A DNA stretch of 64,000 nt. Origin: Acorus gramineus. Taxonomy: Eukaryota > Streptophyta > Magnoliopsida > Acorales > Acoraceae. The DNA lies in contig JAUJYN010000064.1 in assembly GCA_030737835.1 (NCBI GenBank), positions 1 through 64,000 on the forward strand. Direction: 5' to 3'. Below, piece by piece: positions 55,602-64,000 of this stretch (positions are counted from its first letter, which is position 1; every line of letters starts with the position of its first letter). The notes below the pieces were generated by a model. That model saw nothing but the letters and a program-made list of their open reading frames with translations. It ran no database searches and was not told the DNA's origin. The position numbers and the translations under genes are program-made.

Positions 55602-58600
55602 ATGGAATCTTACAAAAAAGACAAGGGGACTGGCTAGAGCATCAGTGAACAAGGCACTAACCAGAACTGTGAAGGAAACAGGTATGTAGGCCTTCAGTTG
55701 ATCCCAAACACTGAAGCAGAAAGATCTGCAAGTGGGACAATGATCAAGAGATGACCAAAGTAAAAGAAAAAATCATTTGAATGAACAAAACTCCAATTTC
55801 AAATAAACTTAAGCATTACGCACCTCTTAAAAAGAGTTTAAAATATTGATCAACCAGACTAAAGAGCACAATGACCTTTTAAGTTAGAACCAAAAGAGGA
55901 AAACTTATTGTCGGGGGGGGGGGGTGGTTTTCGTCGATTGAGATTGAGACTTTGAGAGATTTCTTCGGACATTAGTTAAGGAATTTTGTAGACTTCGCAT
56001 ATTTTTTTGAACTTTCTCAGATTTTACAGACGGATTTTGATCAACATCTCTATCAACTCGGACATACTTTTGGAGACTTGTTTTACAAATTTTTAAAATA
56101 TCAAATTCTTCTTAAACGCGATATTGGAGTTGAGTTGCTTCTCATCTCAACTAATTGCTTAGGTAAAAATCTGCTCGTGTCATGCCATCTGCAACCAAAA
56201 CCACTAACATTAAAGTCTATAATTCATCACTTTCACATTGATTCAATTGACTATAATTTCAGTGGCTTCAGTATTGCCTTTCCCTTTGCTCTTTTAGTTT
56301 TTTTCCTTTGCCATTTGGGGTTGGTGCGTGCTTGAGATTCTCCACCCATATGCATTATCAATAATAATCAATTCATTAACTAATTAACAAGACACAATGT
56401 CCCCCAATAGATGCACTAGTCATCACAAAGCTGTCCTAGGTTCTAATCACTAGACCAATTCAATTTACAAACCACAGCCTCACTTTTACCTAGTCCTTGG
56501 GATTGATTTGGATATTATATCAAATCCATCAATGGACTTATGTAGCCATGATGAGTCTCGGCATCAAAGAAGGTTTCTCAAGTCAATAATAGCCACACCC
56601 AAGCCTGAAAATGAAAGACCCCTTTGTACAGAAAACTCATATCTAATAGACAGAAGTAAAAAAAACTTACCTAAGAAGACAAACCTCAACCTCCTAGCAT
56701 GATCCATAAAATTTCACAAGGTGACCAGTCAAGGATCTAAAGTCCTCGCATTGACTTGGATTTGAACGGTGCTCCAGATCAAAATGATCCACCAACTGAT
56801 TCACAAAATATGGCAAACCTGTGCAACGAAATTTGTAATGTGACAATCTATCGAGCATGTGACTAGTTGGGAGATCTGACAGCAACATGCCTGCTGCTAT
56901 TTTAAAAAAAAGAGCCAAAAGTACACAAAAATGCGGTCTCATTGAAAAACCAAGAATAGACTTTTTCTAAAATAAATGGAAAGTAAATATTCCAAAGGTA
57001 TGATTTATTACTTGGCATAATAGTAGAAATTGAATCCAGAAGCAGCAGGAATAAAAATTGAATGTAGATAAGATGCACTTCAAATTATGCATCAGCTAAA
57101 GCAGAACAACAAAAATCATCATGACTCTGACGGATAAGAAAGAGCCTAAAAATGATGTGACCAAGCGGCTTAATGAAAAAATGCATCAAGGATGAAGATT
57201 AATATACACCAGAGTAATGGGAAGTCAAATGCATAGACTTGTATATGACTAGTGGAGCAAGAAAATCCCAACACAAATGTTGGAAATAGGCTGAGGATAA
57301 TGATGATGAAATTCTACAAGTGGTCCCATATCGAAGTGTTCAATAAAAAAATGCATTAAGTAAGTGTTGTTCTCTATCCCCGAAAAAGTACGGCCATCAC
57401 GGATAGCACTCAAAAGGAACCACAACCGAACCATTTATCTAACCTATGTTTATTAATCACAGTTAGCAAACATTTTGATACATTTGAATTCCAAGAATCT
57501 TCTCAATAAACAATATAATCAAATTCTTTTACTGATGATTCAATAGTGATGAATAAATGAATTTTGACAGCATTTCTTGGACACTAAATGCTTTGTAGTG
57601 AGATAATAGAAAAATACAACTCACCACAGGGCTAAACACAGGAAGAAAACTCACACCATTAGCCTTTCATAAACCAGATGAAAGCTACAAACCAGATATG
57701 GTCTCTGGGATAGAGTGTAAGTTGTCTACTACTTTCCAATAAAAGTTGCAGAAAGTAAGCTTCAATTTTCTGATCCCCCTAACATTCCATTCTGCGAAAA
57801 GTGCAATGGAATTTGGATTTTTGATTATAACAACTCCAAGTAATTAGAAATGTCAATTTTTTACAAAATAATCTCAGCTTTGACAATCAAATAACCAAGA
57901 GAATAAGGTTCAGTTTCCATTACAGTGATTTCCTTTCATAGAGGTAATGAAGAGAAACTTTCATTCCATAAAGATTACATTTTAAGGACCTATAGTTCAA
58001 AAGTTCCCAGTGTATTGGGTTCAACCCAGTTGTAATTGAACACTATCAATACAAAGTATTCATGAGAATACAGAAACGTGTATATTCAACCCTTTACAAA
58101 CTACCAAGGATAATAATAGCATTCTGAAATTTGAGAAACAAGATCATATTCAATATGCTTCAACTTTTCATTGAACCATATGGATATGATATATTTATAG
58201 GTGTACTGTAAATTACAAAAGTAATAAGACATGAAGGACATTGATGAAAAAGCCCTTAACATTTGGCTAGATGAAAAAATACAAAGTTGCACTGCAAGTG
58301 AATAATAAGACTACCTGTACAAGTATGGAATGACTGACAAATATGAAATTTTCTCACACCAAATGATAACCTCGGCGAGCATCTGTGACTGCACAAATTG
58401 TGCACAGCCATTTCACGTCCATGTTCAGTTTTTCCTGTCACATAAGAATTGTCACCCATCCACTCTCCACTAGACATAATATACAAAAATATTAACAGGC
58501 AGTTGCTTGATTTAACTGACAGCATATAACAGCGTAATGCTTTAAAGTGAACAAGTTTTACTGAAATTGGCTATTATATGGATCAACTTCGTGGTCATCA

Positions 58601-58800
58601 ATAATATACAAAAATTCGTTTCTCAATCCCAGTATGAAAAAGTCATTGTTAATTTGTTCAATTCCTTCTCCGATGAATAAATAAAATGCAATCCCTTCAT
58701 CCAGATTTGCATTACAGAAACAAACAAGAATAATTCCAAGAGAACACTAAATGTAAAAAGACCTTAGTTAGATATTCAAAAGAAAATATTTTCATATTTT
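55602..58800 (+). other. Intergenic region, no recognised feature
   Basis: These 3.2 kb are AT-rich with a G run at 55913-55924. No transposon protein, inverted repeat or conserved exon was recognised on either strand. Confidence 0.45.
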
Positions 58801-58829
58801 CTTGAGGATCTTCAGGATCATGGTTGTGC

Positions 58830-59735
58830 GTGATGGGATGGCATGCCAATTTTGGTCAGGGATAGGGTAGGGGTGCTAGGAGGCGCAGGTGAGGCGAAAC
58901 CTCAACAATGATGAGGTAGGCGGGTACTTGAAGATTCTGGAAGAACTTCATGGTTTAATTTGGACCCTTCAAGGAGAGAGAGAATCATGAGGAAGCCTAA
59001 GCCGTCTGAGGGTTACTAGGTGAAGAGCAGTATGCATGGGTGGGAGATCAAGGCCGACCAACACTGTTGTGGCACGAAAACAAAAGGAGGTGTGGGGATG
59101 TAAAATCCCACGCTTTCCTTTGAACAATATACCAATAAAAGGCCCTGACTAGCTAGATGCTACATCACTCGCTAGGTCCGGGTTTGGACAGTGTGTGTGA
59201 TGTGTCGAGAAGAGAAGGAATCGGTGGAGCACCTGTTTCTCTTTTGCCTGATAGCAAAGGAGGTATGGAGGAGGTTCTGTTTGGTCACGGGGATGGTCGG
59301 GTCTTTTACCTTGTTGGAGGAGTTATGGGAGGCAGGCAAGAGGCTAAGGAGTCCTGGGGATAGGAGTTTGAGGGTGAAGATCTCCCAGATATTTATCCCT
59401 GCGGTGGTCTGATCTTGGTTGACCAGAAATCATTTGGTGTGTCTAGGTAGCACTCCCAACGTGGATAACATTTGGGATTCAGCGATCAGGTTCATTTTGG
59501 ATTGGGGGAGATTCTGTATGGAGGCGAGGACTGTTCCTCTTTAGGGTGGGGGCCTCATTATGCGTGGTAAAATGTTTTGGTGTAGCTTTTTGGCTCAGAT
59601 GCACATGAAGTAGAGTCCTCCATGGAGGGTGCATCAAGTGTTTTAGTTTGCTGTATTTACTTTTTATGTATTCCCCTCTGGGCTCTTTCTATCCTATTTA
59701 ATACCAGGGCGACAGCCTACCATTTTCTGGAAAAC
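58830..59735 (+). mobile_element. LINE 3'-end fragment
   Basis: The frame from 59191 encodes CVMCREEKESVEHLFLFC and IAKEVWRRFC, the zf-RVT zinc-binding block (Cys-X2-Cys ... His ... Cys) at the C-terminus of plant LINEs. It continues with FILDWG-like text and a 3' untranslated part ending in TTTAATACCAGGGCGACAGC at about 59700, a pattern common at plant LINE ends. The upstream reverse transcriptase is missing and the frame is broken. Confidence 0.72.
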
Positions 59736-60269
59736 AAAATCACAGGAGGGATTTAAACTCGAGACCATGTGGAGCCACCAAGACAGACAAACACTATTAA
59801 ACAAATGTTTATCACTATTGGAGTTCTTGGCCTACCTTTGACTCTCAATCAAAGTTGATAAATCCTTCCATTGAAATGGTAAACAGAAGTTCCACGCCAT
59901 TCATCATGATATAGATAAAATGACAAGAAAAATCTTGATATAATATTTTGAAATTAGTAATTAAAACAACTTCACTCATAAATGAACAGAGAACTGTCAA
60001 CTGATATGAAAATGATCTTCATAAGCTTCACTTTGCAATTTGCATCTAAATGCTTTGATTTTTTAAGATCAATATATTCTAGTTCTTAGATTAATTTTGA
60101 TGGATCTTTTTACTTTGGGAGTGATCCACGCAGACCATCTTGTGTTGGAATAGGCATACTTTGTGAGTCAACCACATATTCCAACACATTGAATGAGTAA
60201 CTAGCCATTGAAGTATACTAGATTACTTCTATCACTTCTTTTACGTCTGTTACGGAACCATCTCCACAT

Positions 60270-60480
60270 GCCTTCAAGTATCATCACTGTCATGCACCCA
60301 TTTCAACCAATTGGCTCTAGTAAGGGCTTTGTCCAGGGTGAGTATCCATATGAAGCAATGGATTTTCAAAGGAGTAAGCGCTCCCCAAATTAGGCTTTCA
60401 TATGGGATGGTGGTAATGCCTTGTGGAGGATTCTTATTAAGCTTTCTATACAAGTACTCGGGGACGACTTCGAACAAACT
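60270..60480 (-). mobile_element. LINE fragment, zf-RVT region
   Basis: The minus-strand frame includes YESLIWGALTPLKIHCFIW and LDKALTRANWLKW, the block preceding the zinc-binding site in plant LINE reverse transcriptases (iW....PlKi..FiW....dk.lT). The fragment is about 200 bp, with nothing recognisable on either side. Confidence 0.65.
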
Positions 60481-61459
60481 ATGACTTTTGCTTCCACATT
60501 CAATTCTACCTCGTGGAGTACCGCAAGAAGAGAAACCAACTACGTCAATTCCATAAATTGAGGTTTTGCCAATTTAAATGGATCATTTAATTGAGCAAAA
60601 TTTATTCTATTATGATATACTAATAAAAAAAAATGGACAATATACATATAGACAAAAAGATTTAACTAGTGTGAGCACCTAGCACCCTTTATTAAAAAAA
60701 GAAAAAAGTGGACACCCAAATAACTGTCATAAAATAAATAATATCAAATTATATAGTTTTTGGTTTGTCTTTCCATTACTCTTATTTGTAAAAATGTTTC
60801 CCCATGTATACATGTATCCAAATCACTTTCCTGACATAGTGTTATATATGTGTCACTTTTTGACCTATTGACAATCATTGGAGCATTTTTAGCAGTTTTA
60901 AAATTTTTAGGGTTTTTCGATCGGAACCGCGTAATTTCAGACTGTTAGCTATCGTCTGAGCTAGAGGACTCCGATTGAAAATCTAACTGCATATTATGTG
61001 TCCTGGTGCCATTTTAAGCCACTCATGAAAATTTCATCGAATTCTGGCATCGTTTGCAAAAATTTCGCAGTTCCGGGGCGTATCCGGGTTTTTAAGTCGC
61101 GCTCTACTTAAAAGGAATCAAAATATCTGTTTTTACTATTCATCATCTTCCCGACTAGCTTTCTCTCTCTCCTCTCCTCCGATTTTCTTCCGTTCGAGCC
61201 CCTACACCCCTCAAAAAAGAAAACCTAAAGCACGGGAAGTGTAGATCGGGTCCCGATCTACGCTCCGGTGTCTTCAAATCCAAATTCCGACGATCCTAGC
61301 CTCCCCGACCTCCCCTCTCTCTCCTCTGTTTCGAGCCAAATCAAGGGCCGTGATAGATCGGGGCGTGAGAAGGCTTGTGGGAAGGGTTTCGGCGCGTGGA
61401 GATCCACCGGACACCTCCTCCTCCCCTCGGTAAGCCTCTTTTCCCTCTCATTTCTTGTC

Positions 61460-62340
61460 TAGATGATTGCTAGGGGAGGGTTTTGTGTTGGGAGGTGGTT
61501 GGTGGCGGTGGGGGTCGTCGGAGGGTGGTCGGAGGTGGTTGGAGGTGGTCGGGGCAGTGGGAGGGTGGTTGGAGGCGCTCGGCAGGCTGGGGGACTGTCC
61601 CGGGCAGCAGGGAGCAGCGGCAGCGGCCAGGCAGCGCGCAGGCCGGGCGCGCGCGGGCATGCGCGCGTGCGTGCGCGGGTGTGCGTGCGCGCGGCGTGTG
61701 CGTGGGTGCGCGCGGGCTGGTGCGTGGGGCTGGTCGTGCTGGCAGCGCTGGATGGGCTGGGGGCCTCAGGCAGCACAGGCGGCGAGCAAGCCGGCTGGGC
61801 GTGCGCGCGTGCGTACGCGCGAGCGTGCGCGCGGGCGTGCGCTCGGGGGAGCTGGTCGCGGCGGTGCGAGGCGTGCGAGCTGCTCGGGTGGTGCTGTGCG
61901 CGGGTCTGCTCGTGCAGCTGTGCGCGAGGAGCTGGTCTGGGCGCTGGTCTGGGCGCGCGCGGAGGTGCTGGCCGAGGTGCTGGACGCGCGAGGTGCGCGC
62001 GGAGGTGCTGGCCGAGGTGCTGGACGCGCGGAGGTGCGCGCGGAGGTGCTGGCGCGAGGTGCTGGCGGAGGTGCTGGCGGAGGTGCTGGGGCGCGCGGAG
62101 GAGGCGCGGGGCGGGAGCTGTGCGCGAGGCGTGCGCGGGGCGCGGCGGAGCGCGGAGGTGCGCGCGGGGCGCGCGCGGGGCGAGAGCGTGCGCACGGCGT
62201 GCGGGGCGCGTGCGGGCTGCCGCGGCTGGGCTCGGTGGACGCGCGGAGCCCCGGGCGGTGCGCGGAGTGCGCGGGCTGAGGCGCGGCGGCGCGTCCGGGC
62301 GGTCGGGTGGCCGTGCGGGGGTGCCGAGGGTGTTGGGTGA
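61460..62340. repeat. Extremely GC-rich low-complexity block inside the LTR
   Basis: From about 61490 G dominates on the plus strand (GGTGGTTGG words); from 61620 to 62335 the sequence is mostly G and C with GCGCGC and GTGCGCGCG words. Tandem units such as GAGGTGCTGGCCGAGGTGCT appear around 61961-62090. Overlapping long open frames exist in all forward frames and one reverse frame, which shows they are compositional. Confidence 0.9.
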
Positions 62341-63209
62341 TTAATTTGGGATTTTGGGTGTTTATTTGTGTATGTTATGTATTTTTGGGTGATTGTGGAT
62401 TTATACTTACAGTTAATACATTGTCTTGCAGATCTCGACGGACGGTCGCGCGTCGACCCGATTTCTGGTGAGTGGGACAACCCAACCCAGTTTGGGAGGC
62501 GTTACATGCTTTGGGCGTGTACCGACCTCCCCTGGGGCGTATAGTTGTATTAACTGTTATTTTATAATCCATGTAAGCATGATGTGTGTGTAGAATTGCA
62601 TGCCACCCTAGATTGTGTGTTAGGGACTTGCACCCTTAGGATTGTGCATGAGCCATGCATCCTGCCACCTCGCTATCATGCTAGGAAAGCCCGACCTGTG
62701 CATGCGTCCTATTAGTTTGGTTTATTTAGTTAAATGCGAACTGTAATATTAGATAGCATGCTTAGGGAATATAAGGGGGGCCTTGCGAGGTTAACATTGA
62801 GACCCGGGTTAGGGTACTCCGTGTTCCTCGTTTGGTTGTCGGATGTCCTACATCGGGACCTCAGGTTACCCTCCCAAGGTCTCTATTTTCCCTTGTATTA
62901 TGATTACTAAATGCATGTTCCCCGCATCCTGGTTATGCGCGCTGGTGGAATTCTGAGGAATTCGAGACATTAGAGTCTTAGAGATGTGCTGTCAGCGGAT
63001 CCGATGGATCATATGCGATGGATAGGCTGTTCTGTTCCCCTCGTCGGATCCGTGTAGAGACTACCTCGGCGTTAGACAGGTTGTCCCGTGCAGGGGCTCC
63101 CACTAGTAGGCGCCTCCTGACTTGGAAGGACTGCGCTGAACATGGGAGTGGCCAAACAACCGCGGAGTGAGGAGAGACTATCGGTGGACCAAGGGTAACC
63201 AACAGCCTA

Positions 63210-63395
63210 GTCAGTCCCAAAAGCCTAGGTCACCTGTTGAGAGGTGAGGGTGAGGGTATGGTGGGCCGGCGATGCGACGACCCACAGGATTATGAATGGA
63301 TGTTTATCAACCCGCTAAGTCCCAACATCCTAGGTCACCTGTTGAGGGTGAGGGTGAGGGTGAGGGTATGGGTTCGGCGATGAACGAACCCCCGG
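63210..63395 (+). repeat. Duplicated block with GGTGAG repeats in the LTR
   Basis: CCTAGGTCACCTGTTGAG occurs near 63225 and 63328, each time followed by two to four GGTGAG hexamers and then GTATGG and a CGGCGATG motif. Confidence 0.8.
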
Positions 63396-63906
63396 ATGGT
63401 GATATTATGCCACTTGTGGCTTATGAATTGATTAAATATGGTTAATATGAACTGTATGCATGGGTTGTGCTATTCACTGAGCGTGTGGCTCACCCCTCGC
63501 ATATTGTCTTTTCAGTGATCTCTGAGGGAGGAGCTTCCCGAGCGACTACACCGGCAGAGGGCAGCGCCGCGTCCCACGAGTTTTGAGGCCATCAGCACCC
63601 TTCTTTCTGTTGTACGTATATGTTCTGTGCTTGGGCACTTAGTTGGATTGTATTTGGATTTTGTTGTGTATATATGGGCATGTTGGCTCTCACAGGACTT
63701 ATGATTATGTATCGAGTCTGTAGTATGTTTTGACTACAGACTCAGTCTTTTAGCTTCCGCATTCGGTGTATATATTATGTCAGCCCTGCTTTTATCTGTG
63801 TGTCATTTTAGTGATTGTTTGTGGTTTATTATTGATTTCCTGTTACTGATATCATATATACACTTGCCGCGTCCCGGGGACGGCCGCCCTGGGGCGTGAC
63901 AAAAGT

Positions 63907-63918
63907 TGGTATCAGAGC
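63907..63918 (+). other. Primer binding site of the large LTR retrotransposon
   Basis: TGGTATCAGAGC, complementary to the 3' end of initiator-Met tRNA, lies five bases after the LTR end. Sequence from here to the window end is the element's untranslated leader. Confidence 0.9.
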
Positions 63919-64000
63919 CTGGTCCTGTCAGAGCCAAGTGTCTTCCTTTCATAGAGATGAGTCCTAGGATTTCTATATGCGTATTCTGATCCTAGTGTCT

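Larger units (their letters stand above)
60851..63901 (+). repeat. 5' LTR (about 3.05 kb) of a large LTR retrotransposon
   Basis: The right boundary is clear: GGGGCGTGACA at 63901 is followed by AAAGT and the primer binding site TGGTATCAGAGC. The left boundary is proposed at TGTCAC (60851), the inverted partner of GTGACA. A 3-kb LTR with this end and primer site suits Ty3/gypsy chromoviruses of the Tekay/Del type. The 3' LTR and all coding parts lie beyond the window, so the left boundary and the target duplication cannot be verified. Open frames up to 336 codons inside are products of composition. Confidence 0.75.

Noticed and set aside
61463-62480. Overlapping open frames of 270-336 codons on both strands
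   Set aside because: They exist in several frames at once because the block is almost free of A and T and so of stop codons; the products are low-complexity Ala, Arg, Gly and Pro; the region lies inside an LTR.

Overview
The window is nuclear DNA of a flowering plant. Genes are split by many short exons and long AT-rich introns, and the intergenic space is full of LTR retrotransposons, LINE pieces, small inverted-repeat elements and microsatellites. The protein families (nuclear basket protein NUA, WRKYGKK-type WRKY, DUF1118 thylakoid protein, plant mobile domain) are plant families. GC-rich first or coding exons beside AT-rich introns would fit a monocot or early-diverging angiosperm, but I cannot name the species.

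Layout. 1-28604 is the 5' two thirds of a NUCLEAR PORE ANCHOR (NUA/TPR) gene on the minus strand. I could place 35 consecutive exons encoding about 1208 residues in one unbroken frame; the 3' end lies left of the window. Its introns hold LINE fragments, inverted-repeat elements and small tandem duplications, and one intron uses a GC donor. 28605-37562 is a nearly 9-kb Mutator-like DNA transposon (MULE), bounded by 47-bp terminal inverted repeats and an 8-of-9-bp target-site duplication, inserted about 105 bp upstream of the NUA start codon. It carries two convergent genes: on the plus strand a transposase with FAR1-type, MULE, SWIM and OTU-protease domains, with one internal stop codon; on the minus strand an intact five-coding-exon plant mobile domain (PMD) protein of the MAIN/MAIL type. 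Between their 3' ends lies an array of about eleven 90-bp repeats full of GTCGA palindromes.

37563-41153 is AT-rich spacer followed by a complete three-exon group IIc WRKY gene (WRKYGKK variant, plus strand). 41540-44031 is an internally deleted Ty3/gypsy element on the minus strand. 46650-47640 holds two direct copies of a LINE C-terminal zinc-binding region. 47846-49806 is a complete but non-coding LTR retrotransposon with TTATA target-site duplication and an initiator-tRNA primer site. It ends about 320 bp upstream of a two-exon DUF1118 (RIQ1/RIQ2-type) thylakoid protein gene (50124-52157, plus strand). Next come a TIR-bounded GC-rich element (52637-53324), a broken unrecognised coding remnant (54861-55601) and LINE remnants at 59 and 60.4 kb. 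The right end is the roughly 3.05-kb 5' LTR of a large LTR retrotransposon, with an extremely GC-rich core and a primer binding site at 63907; the rest of that element is outside the window.

The most notable item is the two-gene MULE. Its arrangement parallels maize MuDR (two convergent genes, each starting near one TIR), but the transposase is fused to an OTU cysteine-protease domain and the second gene encodes a PMD protein.
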